Below are positions 33,720-42,626 of a stretch of 64,000 nt of DNA, one piece after another. The notes under the pieces were generated by a model. That model saw only the letters and a program-made list of their open reading frames with translations. It ran no database searches and was not told the DNA's origin. This stretch comes from Pseudomonadota bacterium (GTDB lineage Bacteria > Pseudomonadota > Gammaproteobacteria > Steroidobacterales > Steroidobacteraceae), in NCBI GenBank assembly GCA_021792755.1, contig JAJYUA010000001.1:284378-348377 (forward strand), given 5' to 3'. A program made the position numbers and the translations under genes. Numbering within the stretch: position 1 is the stretch's first letter; every line of letters starts with the position of its first letter.

Positions 33720-34172
33720 TCAACCTCCGTCCGCCGCACCGCCGCCTGCGCCGCGCTTACGCCACAAGCTCTCGATGGCGTAACGGCCGGCACCGGCGAC
33801 ATGGAGCGCCAACAGCCCGCCGATGATGCTGATGTTCTTCCAGAAGTTGATTTCGCCCTCGAAGCGGGCCGCACCCGTCATCGACCAATACCGATGGCCG
33901 ATGAGAGCCGTACCCAGCGTGTAGAGCGCCAGCAGCGCCGCGAGCGGCCGGATCGCCACACCGAGGATGATGGCGATCGAGACGAAGAACTCCATGACGA
34001 TCGCGATGACGGCCGCCAGCGGCGGCAGCGGCGCGCCGACATGGGCCATGAACCGCACCGTGCCCGAGTAGTCGAGCAGCTTCTGCCAGCCGAAGATCAG
34101 GAATAGCAACGCGATCAGGATCCGCGCCGCCAGCAGTATGCCATCGGCGCCTTTGACCTTGGAGTGTTTCAT
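33720..34172 (-). CDS. DoxX family membrane protein
   Basis: This 150-residue protein has four membrane helices (about 11-33, 48-70, 72-90 and 115-133) with the DoxX blocks RILIALLFLIFGWQKLLDY and AALLALYTLGTALIGHRYW. Bacterial DoxX proteins are linked to redox or thiol stress but have no settled activity. Start ATG 34172. It is followed by a convergent gene after 110 bases, which contain a GC hairpin (33625-33640) without a T-tract. The 246 bases upstream hold no feature I can name. Confidence 0.82.
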   Translation of the reverse strand: MKHSKVKGADGILLAARILIALLFLIFGWQKLLDYSGTVRFMAHVGAPLPPLAAVIAIVMEFFVSIAIILGVAIRPLAALLALYTLGTALIGHRYWSMTGAARFEGEINFWKNISIIGGLLALHVAGAGRYAIESLWRKRGAGGGAADGG

Positions 34173-34418
34173 GACGGATCTCCGTTGCAAGGTGCGAAAC
34201 AGTCACCAGGATCGAGCGTGCAAGCGCTCACGGCGGGAATGCAACAACGCCCGGTCATACGCCGCAACGGCATGGATGCTACCGCCATGTTCTTGACGTC
34301 CCGCGTCTGAATCGGGGGCGCACAACCGCGCTGCGGCGGGCCGCGAAGGCGCCGTTCGGCGACAATGATCAAACTCCTTCTGCAACGGCGCCTCGGACGT
34401 CGCGGCTGGCTCTGCCGT

Positions 34419-35111
34419 TTACGCGCCGGCGGCGCGGCGCAGATCCTCGAGCACCGTGCCGGCCGCGCACGCCTCCTGGTCGTGCGCCGCATCACGCCAG
34501 GTTTCGGACAGCGCCGCCTCATACCAGCGCTGCATCGCCGGGAGCCCGAGCAGCCGCGCCTGGTATTCCATGGCCGGGCGGCCGAGCTCGAGGCCGTAGG
34601 TCTGGATGCGGAAGGCCACCGGCGCAAAGAAGGCATCCAGCGCCCCGAATGTCGAGCCCGCCAAGAACGGACCGCCGAAGCGCGCCAGCCCGTCCCGCCA
34701 CACCTCCTGCAGCCGCTGCAGATCCTTCTGCAGGTCGGCACCGATCCGATGCAGCCGAACCCTCAGGCCGCAGGTCATGCTGCAGGCCTGGCGCAGGGTC
34801 GCATAGCCTGAGTGCATCTCCGCGGCGGCCGAGCGCGCAAAGGCGCGGGCGGCCCCCTCCGTGGGCCATACTCCGGCATGACGCTCCGCCAGGTACTCGA
34901 CGATGGCCAGAGAGTCCCAGACCACGGTCGCGCCATCGTGCAGACAAGGCACTTTGCCGCTGGGGGAGAAGCCGCGAAAGTCATGCCCGTCCGGGCCTTG
35001 GCCAAAGGGCGCCAGCCGTTCCTCGAACGGGATGCCGAGCGTCTGCATGAGCACCCAGGGTCGCAAGGACCAGGAGGAGTAATTCTTGTTGGCGATATAC
35101 AGCGTGTACAT
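34419..35111 (-). CDS. Glutathione S-transferase family protein
   Basis: This 230-residue protein has an N-terminal thioredoxin-like GST domain: YIANKNYSSWSLRPWVLMQ with a Ser-rich active loop near residue 12, SPSGKVPCLHDGATVVWDSLAIVEYLAE with the cis-Pro and the glutathione-binding Ser. An all-helical C-terminal domain follows. It resembles the GstA-like group near maleylacetoacetate isomerases, but the substrate is unknown. ATG 35111. It stands alone between doxX and ubiB. Confidence 0.86.
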   Translation of the reverse strand: MYTLYIANKNYSSWSLRPWVLMQTLGIPFEERLAPFGQGPDGHDFRGFSPSGKVPCLHDGATVVWDSLAIVEYLAERHAGVWPTEGAARAFARSAAAEMHSGYATLRQACSMTCGLRVRLHRIGADLQKDLQRLQEVWRDGLARFGGPFLAGSTFGALDAFFAPVAFRIQTYGLELGRPAMEYQARLLGLPAMQRWYEAALSETWRDAAHDQEACAAGTVLEDLRRAAGA

Positions 35112-35255
35112 GGACAGCCTCCACTCACATCATGATTCGCAAGCGGCCTGCGCAACGGCTTTGAAGGCCGCGCGCAGGGCAGGGCACGCGCGTCGATGTG
35201 GCCGGTTTTCTCGATGGCGGGAGTGCTCGGCCGGCGCAGCGAGCGCCGCCGGGCA

Positions 35256-36908
35256 TTACAGCCACCGATAGGCCGCCAACAGTCCCAGGATCCCGGCGGC
35301 GGTGAGCACCCAGCCCGGCCATGCCACCGGCGCGACGGCGAGCCACACCAGGCCGCCGAGCAGCACGGTGGCGCCCACCGTCACCGCGTCGCGCCGCCGT
35401 GCCGTGGCGCGCATCTCTTCGCGCAACAGGCTCATGGCGGCCACCTCCGGGTGTGCCTCGGGCTCGTGCGCTCGCCGCACCGATTGCGTGAACACCGCGG
35501 GCAGGGCCTGGATGGATTCCATGACGTCCGGCAGCTGGCGCCGCAGGCTTTTCCACAGCCGTCCGACGCTGACCCGCTCGCGCATCCATTCGCGCAGGAT
35601 GGGCGTGGCGGTGGTCCAGATGTCGAGCTGCGGATACAGCTCGCGCCCCAGGCCCTCGATGTTGAACAGGGTCTTCTGCAGCAGCATCAGCTGCGGTTGG
35701 ATCTGCATGTTGAAGCGCCGCGAGATCTCGAACAGGCGCAGCAGCAGATGCCCGAAGGAGATGTCCGCGAGCGGGCGGTCGAAGATCGGCTCGCAGACGG
35801 TGCGGATGGCCGATTCCATCTCATCGACGCGCGTGCCGGGCGGCACCCAGCCCGACTCGACGTGCAGCACCGCCACGCGGCGGTAGTCGCGCTCGAACAC
35901 CGCCAGGAAGTTCTCCGCGAGGTAGTGCTGGTCGCGCGGATCGAGCGTGCCCATGATGCCGAAGTCGATGGCCGCATAGCGCGGCCGCGCCGGATCGTCC
36001 GTCAGGACGAAGATGTTGCCCGGGTGCATGTCCGCATGAAAGAAGTTGTGACGGAACACCTGGGTGAAGAAGATGCGCACGCCGTTCTCGGCGAGCCGCG
36101 CGATGTCGGTACCGGCGGCACGCAGCCGCGCCATGTCGCTGATGGGGATGCCGCGGATGCGCTCCATCACCATCACGTCGGTGCGGCAGTAGTCCCAGAA
36201 CACCTCCGGAACGTACAGCAACTCCGAGCCGGAGAAGTTGCGCCGCAATTGCGTCGCGTTGGCCGCCTCGCGCATCAGGTCGAGCTCGTCGAGGATGGTC
36301 TTCTCGTACTCATCGACCAGCTCCACGGGGCGCAGGCGGCGCGCCGCGCGCCAATAGGTCTGCGCCAGTCCCGCGAGCGAATAGAGCACCGCGAGATCCT
36401 TCTCGATGCGCGCGCGCATGCCGGGGCGCAGCACCTTCACGACCACTTCCCGGCCGTCATCGAGACGGGCGGCATGGACCTGGGCGATGGAGGCCGCCGC
36501 CAGCGGCGTCTCGTCGAATGCGGCGAAGATCTGGCTCACCGGTCGGCCGAGGCTGCGCTCGATCGCCTCGCGTGCCGTCGCGCCGCTGAAGGGGGGGACG
36601 CGATCCTGAAGCTTCGAGAGCTCCTCGGCGATGTCGGGCGCAAGCAGGTCGCGGCGCGTGGAGACGGCCTGCCCGAACTTCACGAAGATGGGGCCCAGTG
36701 CCTCGAGCGCGAGGCGCAGCCGCTCGCCGAGGGGGACGCTGCGTCCCGGCCCGAACCACGTGCCGGGGTTCAGCAGCAACAGGAAGCGCAGCGGCCGGTA
36801 CAGATGGGTCTCGCGCACGAAATCGTCGAGCCCATGCTTCACGAGCACGTGCTGGATCTGTATCAGCCGCACCAGGACGCGCAGCCTCATGGACCGGGCG
36901 GCCGGCAT
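35256..36908 (-). CDS. ubiB: Ubiquinone biosynthesis kinase-like protein UbiB
   Basis: This 550-residue protein is an atypical ABC1/ADCK kinase fold needed for ubiquinone synthesis in the inner membrane. Family blocks are GPIFVKFGQAVSTRRDLL (KxGQ motif near residue 75), SIAQVHAA, HNFFHADMHPGNIFV and IDFGIMGTLD. Two membrane helices close the C-terminus. ATG 36908 overlaps the ubiJ stop as TAATG; ATG 36890 is an alternative. It is the last gene of ubiE-ubiJ-ubiB. Confidence 0.95.
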   Translation of the reverse strand: MPAARSMRLRVLVRLIQIQHVLVKHGLDDFVRETHLYRPLRFLLLLNPGTWFGPGRSVPLGERLRLALEALGPIFVKFGQAVSTRRDLLAPDIAEELSKLQDRVPPFSGATAREAIERSLGRPVSQIFAAFDETPLAAASIAQVHAARLDDGREVVVKVLRPGMRARIEKDLAVLYSLAGLAQTYWRAARRLRPVELVDEYEKTILDELDLMREAANATQLRRNFSGSELLYVPEVFWDYCRTDVMVMERIRGIPISDMARLRAAGTDIARLAENGVRIFFTQVFRHNFFHADMHPGNIFVLTDDPARPRYAAIDFGIMGTLDPRDQHYLAENFLAVFERDYRRVAVLHVESGWVPPGTRVDEMESAIRTVCEPIFDRPLADISFGHLLLRLFEISRRFNMQIQPQLMLLQKTLFNIEGLGRELYPQLDIWTTATPILREWMRERVSVGRLWKSLRRQLPDVMESIQALPAVFTQSVRRAHEPEAHPEVAAMSLLREEMRATARRRDAVTVGATVLLGGLVWLAVAPVAWPGWVLTAAGILGLLAAYRWL

Positions 36909-37507
36909 TACTTTGTGTCCGAGGCTTTCTGCAGCAGAGTCAGGCGCGCTTCGAAGCGATCGACATCCTCGCGCAGCGTGTCCACCCCGCGCAGGAACTG
37001 CTCCCCTTCCTGCCGCGGCACCAAGTCCCCGCGCTCGTGGCTGGCGTACTCGCCGAGGTCCCGAAGCAAAGTCGTGGCGGCCTTGCGAGACCAGGCGAGC
37101 GTGCCGCGCGCCAGCCGCCCGACGCGGTGCGCAGATGCATCGCCGATGAGCAGCGACAGCTCCTCTTCTGGGTCCGGCGACAGCAGCCTCAGCAGCTCCT
37201 GAAACTTCTGCGCGACCTCGGCATCGCCGCGGATCTCGATCTCGCCGCGCCGCAGGGGGCCTGCCGAGAAGCCGCCGCTCAGCACCGCCAGGCTCAACGG
37301 GCCGCCGATGATCTGCGCGTCCGCCGAGCCTGCTCCGCGGCTGACGCTGAGCGAGCTGCCGGTCGATCCGATCAGCACACGCGCCAGCGCCGGCGCCTCG
37401 ATGGCAAGACGGCGTCCGGCGAGCTCGGCGCACAGCTGCCGAGCTCGCACCGAGCGGGGCAGGCCGCGGTTGAGGATGTTCTCGAGCGTCCCGATGAGCA
37501 TGGACAT
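36908..37507 (-). CDS. ubiJ: Ubiquinone biosynthesis accessory factor UbiJ (SCP2 domain)
   Basis: This 199-residue protein has an N-terminal SCP2-like lipid-binding domain (IGGPLSLAVLSGG, RGEIEIRGDAEVAQKFQELL) and a C-terminal region predicted helical (VDTLREDVDRFEARLTLL). UbiJ binds polyprenyl intermediates in the Ubi complex and partners with UbiK, also encoded in this window. It lies between ubiE (8 bases upstream) and ubiB (1-base overlap). Start ATG 37507; a downstream ATG at residue 3 is also possible. Confidence 0.87.
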   Translation of the reverse strand: MSMLIGTLENILNRGLPRSVRARQLCAELAGRRLAIEAPALARVLIGSTGSSLSVSRGAGSADAQIIGGPLSLAVLSGGFSAGPLRRGEIEIRGDAEVAQKFQELLRLLSPDPEEELSLLIGDASAHRVGRLARGTLAWSRKAATTLLRDLGEYASHERGDLVPRQEGEQFLRGVDTLREDVDRFEARLTLLQKASDTK

Positions 37508-37515
37508 CGGCGTGC

Positions 37516-38265
37516 TCAGTACTTGTAGCCGCGGTGCACCGCTACGATGCCGCCCGAGAGATTGTGGTAGCGGCAGCCCTCGAGTCCCGCCGCCTGCATC
37601 ATGGCGAGGAGCTTCTCCTGAGGCGGATGCATGCGGATCGATTCCGCCAGGTAGCGGTAGCTCGCTGGGTCGCGTGCCACGAGCTTGCCCAGCAGCGGCA
37701 GCACCCGGAACGAGTAGGCATCGTAAATCGCCCCCAGACCCGGGGCCACCGGGTGCGAGAACTCCAGCACCAGCAGCTGCCCGCCTGGCCTCAACACCCG
37801 GTACATGGAGGCGAGCGCGGCGGGTTTGTCGGTCACGTTGCGCAGCCCGAACCCGATGGTGAGGCAATCGAATGTCCCCTCGCGGAACGGCAGGTTTTCC
37901 GCGTTGGCCTGCACGTACTCAACGTTGCCGAGCACGCCGCGATCGGTCAGCCGGTCCCGGCCCCGCCCGAGCATGGCTGCGTTGATGTCGCTGAGCACGA
38001 CCAGGCCGCTCTCCCCGACCTGCCGGGCCAGTCCCGCAGTGAGGTCTCCGGTGCCGCCGGCGACATCGAGCGCCCGCTGGCCGGCCCGCAGGCCGGTCAG
38101 GGCCAGGGTGAAACGCTTCCACAACCGGTGCACGCCGCCCGACATCAGATCGTTCATCAGGTCGTAGTTGCGGGCGACGGAATCGAAAACGCCCCGCACG
38201 CGGCGAGCTTTCTCGTCCCACGGAACGCGTTCGTAGCCGAAATCGGTGGCTTGATCCTCGCTCAT
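37516..38265 (-). CDS. ubiE: Ubiquinone/menaquinone methyltransferase UbiE
   Basis: This 249-residue protein is a class I SAM-dependent C-methyltransferase. [26 protein letters not shown] is the UbiE signature, the SAM-binding motif is [12 protein letters not shown], and [11 protein letters not shown] and LEFSHP follow. It methylates the demethoxy-ubiquinol ring (or demethylmenaquinol). I use ATG 38265; two further ATGs (38274, 38277) are in frame. It heads the operon ubiE-ubiJ-ubiB. Confidence 0.95.
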   Translation of the reverse strand: MSEDQATDFGYERVPWDEKARRVRGVFDSVARNYDLMNDLMSGGVHRLWKRFTLALTGLRAGQRALDVAGGTGDLTAGLARQVGESGLVVLSDINAAMLGRGRDRLTDRGVLGNVEYVQANAENLPFREGTFDCLTIGFGLRNVTDKPAALASMYRVLRPGGQLLVLEFSHPVAPGLGAIYDAYSFRVLPLLGKLVARDPASYRYLAESIRMHPPQEKLLAMMQAAGLEGCRYHNLSGGIVAVHRGYKY

Positions 38266-38788
38266 TTTGGCCATCATCCCCGAAATGGCGGCATTGTATC
38301 CCAGGAGCGTGTCGGCCTCAGGAGCGAAGTCTTCCCGTCGCGCCGCGGGCCACGGCCCCGCAGCCGCAGCTGCGGCAGCCGCAGAGCGAACGCAGGGCGC
38401 CGAAGGAGGCGGTGCCATCGCTCTCGCGAGGTGCCTGAGGCGGTGCCCGGGCGGCGGCCGGGTGCATCCCTGTACCGACTCCCCTGTCCGCCCGCTTCAT
38501 GAGTCGAGATCGACCGAGGGTCGATGGGGCACTACCGAATATCGGTGTGCTCTGTCAAGGCCCATCCGAAATAGGGAAGAATTTGCTTTTTGACACACTT
38601 GGTGCGAATAATCCGCCCGCGTACGGGGGTCTTGAAACCTTCGGGGCCGGACGGTGTCAAACCTCTCCGGCCTTTTTTATGGGTTTGGGGGTCGCGGTGG
38701 CACCCCGGATCACCGGGAAGGAAGGACGTCTGTTTGTCCCGGGCCGGTTGCACTATCATTGTGCACCCTGCCCCAGCAGTGGAACACC
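38266..38788. other. 523-base divergent intergenic region with several hairpins
   Basis: No gene is visible. It contains small dyads at 38509-38525 (ATCGACC/GGTCGAT) and 38534-38546 (ACCGA/TCGGT), a minus-strand TTGACA at 38558-38553 that may serve ubiE, a plus-strand TTGACA at 38590-38595 without a good -10, and a strong plus-strand terminator (listed separately). The first 120 bases are a GC-rich stretch with CCGCAG repeats. Confidence 0.6.
38645..38678 (+). terminator. Rho-independent terminator with no gene in front of it
   Basis: GGCCGGA (38645-38651) pairs perfectly with TCCGGCC (38666-38672) and is followed by TTTTTT (38673-38678). No coding gene reads into it on the plus strand. It could end a short untranslated RNA from the divergent region, or be a premature terminator in the leader of the downstream oxidoreductase operon. 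Confidence 0.8.
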
Positions 38789-40603
38789 GTGGACGCCACC
38801 GATACTTCCCGCCCCGATTATTACCATCGCGTCGTCGATTGCCAATGGGCTTGTCCTGCCCACACCGACGTTCCCGAATACATCCGCTTGATTGCCCAGG
38901 GCCGATTCACCGATGCCTACATGGTGAACCGCCATTCGAACGTCTTTCCGGGCATTCTCGGCCGGGTGTGCGACCGGCCCTGTGAGCCCGCCTGCCGTCG
39001 GGGCCGGGTCGAGGCCAAGCCTGTGGCCATCTGTCGTCTCAAGCGCGTGGCGGCCGATTACCGGCAGGACATTACCGGCCGGCTGCCGAAGATCCCCAAG
39101 GTGAAGAACGGCAAACGCATCGCCTGCATCGGCGCCGGCTGCGCTTCGCTCACCGTGGCCAATGACTTGATGCCGCTCGGCTATGAGGTGACCATCTTCG
39201 AGCAGCTCGAGCAGTTCGGCGGCCTGATGCGCACCAACATCCCCGCCTTCCGCCTGCCGGCGAGCGTGCTCGATGAAGAGATCGGCATGATCCTCGCCAT
39301 GGGGGTGGACCTGAAGCTCGGGCACCGCATCGAGAGCCTGAGAAAGCTGCTTGCCGATGGCGGCTTCGATGCGGTGTTCGTCGGCTCGGGCGCGCCCAAG
39401 GGCAAGGAGCTGTCTTTGCCGGGCCGCGAGCAGGCCGCCGCCAACGTGCACATCGGCATCAGCTGGCTGGAGTCGGCGGCCTTCGGGCACATCGAGCGCA
39501 TCGGCGAGCGTGTGCTCATCATCGGAGTCGGCAACACGGCGATGGACTGCTGCCGCACCAGCCTCAGACTCGGCGCGAAGCAGGTGAAGGTCATGGCGCG
39601 CAAGCCGCGCGCCTTCTTCAAGGCCTCGGCCTGGGAGCTCGAGGACGCCGAGGAAGAGAGCGTCGAGATCATCGTCAACCGCTCGCCGAAGGCCTTTGTT
39701 CTCGAGGCCGGCCGGCTCGCAGGCATGATGTTCGACTGCATGGAGTACGAGATGGACGCACGAGGGCGCATCAGCGCCGAACGCGTGACCGGCGAGGAGT
39801 TCATTCCCGCAGACGATGTGATCCTTGCAATCGGCCAGGAGAACGCCTTCCCTTGGATCGAGCGCGACCTCGGCATCCGCTTCGACAAATGGAATGTGCC
39901 CGAGGTCGACGCGGTGACGTTCCAGTCGACATTGCCCGGGGTGTTCTTCGGCGGCGATGCCGCCTTCGGGCCGAAGAACATCATCTGGGCGGTGGAGCAC
40001 GGACACCAGGCGGCCATTTCCATTCACCGCCACTGCCAGGGCGAGCAGCTCACCGAGCGGCTGCCCCCGGGGGTCACCCTGCAGAGCCGCAAGATGGGCA
40101 TGCACGAGTGGTCGTACTCGAACGACTACGCGCCGGTGGAGCGGCGACTGATGCCGCACGTGTCGCTGAAGGAGCGCTTCAAGAAGATCAACATCGAAGT
40201 GGAGCTCGGCTTCTCCGCCGAGCAGGCGGAGCAAGAGGCGCAGCGCTGTCTCAATTGCGACGTGCAGACCGTCTTCAGCGCGAAGCTGTGCATCGAGTGC
40301 GACGCCTGTATCGACATCTGCCCGGTCGACTGCCTCAGCATCGTTGCGAACGGGACGGAGGCGCAGCTGCGCGCGCGCTTGAAGGCGCCGGCGAGCAACC
40401 CCGCCCAGCCGCTGTACGTCTCGGCAGCGTTGCCGCAGACCGGTCGCGTGATGGTCAAGGACGAGGATCTGTGCGTGCACTGCGGGTTGTGCGCCGAGCG
40501 CTGCCCGACCGCGGCCTGGGACATGCAGAAGTCGCTCATCCATTGGCCGCACGTCGGCGAGGAGGCCCGCGCGCTCGAGCAGCGCAAGCCGAAGATCGCC
40601 TGA
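38789..40603 (+). CDS. FAD/NAD(P)-binding GltD-like oxidoreductase with C-terminal 4Fe-4S clusters (KorC-like)
   Basis: This 604-residue protein starts with the GltD-type iron-sulfur region (DCQWACPAHTDVPEYI, VCDRPCEPAC). It continues with an FAD domain (IGAGCASLTVANDL; the usual GxGPAG has GCASL), an NAD(P) domain (IIGVGNTAMDCCRTSLRLG) and FFGGDAAFGPKNI. It ends with two ferredoxin-like cluster motifs, CIECDACIDICPVDC and [16 protein letters not shown]. Followed by korAB-type genes, it probably passes electrons between ferredoxin clusters and NAD(P)H. GTG 38789 is chosen because family N-termini begin just before DATDTSRPDYYHRV; the ribosome site is weak. Confidence 0.82.
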   Translation: MDATDTSRPDYYHRVVDCQWACPAHTDVPEYIRLIAQGRFTDAYMVNRHSNVFPGILGRVCDRPCEPACRRGRVEAKPVAICRLKRVAADYRQDITGRLPKIPKVKNGKRIACIGAGCASLTVANDLMPLGYEVTIFEQLEQFGGLMRTNIPAFRLPASVLDEEIGMILAMGVDLKLGHRIESLRKLLADGGFDAVFVGSGAPKGKELSLPGREQAAANVHIGISWLESAAFGHIERIGERVLIIGVGNTAMDCCRTSLRLGAKQVKVMARKPRAFFKASAWELEDAEEESVEIIVNRSPKAFVLEAGRLAGMMFDCMEYEMDARGRISAERVTGEEFIPADDVILAIGQENAFPWIERDLGIRFDKWNVPEVDAVTFQSTLPGVFFGGDAAFGPKNIIWAVEHGHQAAISIHRHCQGEQLTERLPPGVTLQSRKMGMHEWSYSNDYAPVERRLMPHVSLKERFKKINIEVELGFSAEQAEQEAQRCLNCDVQTVFSAKLCIECDACIDICPVDCLSIVANGTEAQLRARLKAPASNPAQPLYVSAALPQTGRVMVKDEDLCVHCGLCAERCPTAAWDMQKSLIHWPHVGEEARALEQRKPKIA

Positions 40604-40669
40604 GTTGCAATTGAGAGCACGCCGCATCACCAACTGCCGCACCGCCGCCCGGGAATGCGGCCGCAGAGT

Positions 40670-40747
40670 CGGATTTTCCAAGGCGCCGAGAAGCAGGGTG
40701 TTTTTCCGCGAGCCCCCCGGGGGCTCACGGCAGCCCGGGAAAATCCG
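40670..40747. repeat. Nested inverted repeat between korC-like gene and korA
   Basis: CGGATTTTCC (40670-40679) pairs perfectly with GGAAAATCCG (40738-40747). Inside lies an 8-bp GAGCCCCC/GGGGGCTC hairpin (40710-40726). The 183-base gap between two co-directional genes is otherwise empty. It could be an mRNA processing or attenuation structure that sets subunit ratios. Confidence 0.75.
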
Positions 40748-40786
40748 CTCGTGGGCCGCTGCGGTCGTGGTGCCAATGACCGGACC

Positions 40787-42610
40787 ATGAACAATCGAGT
40801 TAACGACTTCACCATCAAGATCGCCACGGTCAACGGCACCGGCACGGCGAGCGCCAACACGCTGCTCATGAAGTCCATCTTCCGCAGCGGCGTGCCCGTG
40901 ATGGGCAAGAACTTCTTCCCATCCAACATCCAGGGCCTGCCCACCTGGTACGAGATACGCGTGTCCCGAGACGGGCACGTGGCGCGCTCGGGGAAGGTGG
41001 ACATCATGGTGGCGCTGAACCCGGAGACGTACGCGCGCGACGTCAAGGAGCTCGCCTCCGGCGGCTACCTGCTCTACGACTCCACCTGGCCGCGCCCGGC
41101 GCTGCTGTCGCGCCCGGACATCACGGTCCTCGGCGTGCCGCTTGCGCAGATGTGCAACGAGCACTTCAACGGGGTGCGCACCCGCATCCTGATGAAGAAC
41201 ATCTGCTACGCCGGCGTGCTGGCCGCGCTGCTGTCGCTCGATCTCGAGCTCATCCGCGGCCTGCTCGGGGAGACCTACGCCAAGAAGCCGCAGCTGGTCG
41301 AGAGCAACATGAAGGCGATCCAGCTCGGATACGATTACGCGCGCCAGCACTTCTCCTGCCCCCTGCCGCTCTCTGTCGAGCCCATGGACCGCACCGCCGG
41401 CCACATCATGATCGACGGCAACACCGCGGCGGCGCTCGGCTGCGTGTTCGCCGGCGCCACGGTCGCCGCGTGGTATCCGATCACGCCGTCGACTTCGCTG
41501 ATGGATGCGTTCAAGGGCTTCTGCGAGCGGCTGCGCGTCGATCTTGAGACCGGCGTCAAGCGCTTCGCCTTCATTCAGGCGGAGGACGAGCTCGCCGCGA
41601 TCGGCATGGTGCTCGGCGCCTCGTGGAACGGTGCGCGCTCCTTCACGGCGACCTCCGGCCCCGGCATCTCGCTGATGAACGAGTTCCTCGGCCTGGCCTA
41701 CTACGCCGAGGTGCCGGCGGTCGTGTTCGACATCCAGCGCGTAGGGCCCTCGACGGGCATGCCCACGCGCACGCAGCAGGGCGACCTCATGGCCTGCGCC
41801 TACGCCTCGCACGGCGATACCCGCCATGTCTGCCTCTATCCGGCGAACCCGCAAGAGTGCTTCTACATGGCACGCGACGCATTCGATCTCGCCGAGCGGC
41901 TGCAGACCCCGGTGCTGGTGCTCTCCGACCTAGACATCGGCATGAACGACTGGATGTGCCCGGATCTGAAGTGGGACGATGCGTATCGGCCGGACCGGGG
42001 CAAGGTGCTCGGCCTCGAGCAAATCCTCGAGATCGACAGATTCCAGCGGTATGTCGACAAGGACGGCGACGGTATTCCGTACCGCACGTTTCCCGGTGTG
42101 CATCCCAAGGCCGCTTACTTCACGCGCGGCTCGGGCCACACCCAGTTCGGCACCTACACCGAGGATTCCGCGGACTACCAGGTGGTGCTCGACCGACTGC
42201 TCAGAAAGTGGCAGACGATCAAGCAGCGCGTGCCGCGCCCGGTCGTGGACGGCGCGGGGAGCGAGATCGGCATCGTATCGCTCGGCAGCAGCGACAGCGC
42301 CATCCGGGAGGCCCTCGCCGTCTTGCGCGGCCGCGGCGTCGCGGTCGATTATCTGCGCGTGCGCGCCTTCCCGTTCGGCGAGGAAGTCGAGCGCTTCCTC
42401 GGCGCCCACCGTCTGCTGTTCGTCGTCGAGCAGAATCGGGACGCACAACTGCGCTCGCTGCTGACGCTGGAGACCGCAGTGGAGAAGGCGAAGCTGCGCT
42501 CGCTGCTGCACTACAGCGGGCTGCCGGTCAGCTCCCGCTTCATCGTCGAGGGGGTGCTGGCCGAGATCGAGCCCTCCGCCGAGCATCCGAAAGACATCGC
42601 GCGCGCCTGA
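40787..42610 (+). CDS. 2-oxoacid:ferredoxin oxidoreductase, fused gamma-alpha subunit (KorA-like)
   Basis: This 607-residue protein joins a gamma domain (NGTGTASANTLLMKS, residues 14-28; the usual GxGGxG is relaxed) to the alpha domain. Blocks include MIDGNTAAALGCVFAGATVAAWYPITPSTSL, AEDELAAIGMVLGASWNGARSFTATSGPGISLM and FDIQRVGPSTGMPTRTQQGDL. Such fused subunits pair with KorB to oxidise 2-oxoglutarate or a related 2-oxoacid with CoA and ferredoxin. The exact acid is not readable. ATG 40787. korB follows after 16 bases. Confidence 0.87.
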   Translation: MNNRVNDFTIKIATVNGTGTASANTLLMKSIFRSGVPVMGKNFFPSNIQGLPTWYEIRVSRDGHVARSGKVDIMVALNPETYARDVKELASGGYLLYDSTWPRPALLSRPDITVLGVPLAQMCNEHFNGVRTRILMKNICYAGVLAALLSLDLELIRGLLGETYAKKPQLVESNMKAIQLGYDYARQHFSCPLPLSVEPMDRTAGHIMIDGNTAAALGCVFAGATVAAWYPITPSTSLMDAFKGFCERLRVDLETGVKRFAFIQAEDELAAIGMVLGASWNGARSFTATSGPGISLMNEFLGLAYYAEVPAVVFDIQRVGPSTGMPTRTQQGDLMACAYASHGDTRHVCLYPANPQECFYMARDAFDLAERLQTPVLVLSDLDIGMNDWMCPDLKWDDAYRPDRGKVLGLEQILEIDRFQRYVDKDGDGIPYRTFPGVHPKAAYFTRGSGHTQFGTYTEDSADYQVVLDRLLRKWQTIKQRVPRPVVDGAGSEIGIVSLGSSDSAIREALAVLRGRGVAVDYLRVRAFPFGEEVERFLGAHRLLFVVEQNRDAQLRSLLTLETAVEKAKLRSLLHYSGLPVSSRFIVEGVLAEIEPSAEHPKDIARA

Positions 42611-42626
42611 GCGGGGGAATCCGGAC

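Noticed and set aside
38756..41854. 1032-residue minus-strand open frame
   Set aside because: It is antisense to the KorC-like and KorA genes, has no family resemblance, and reflects high GC at third codon positions.
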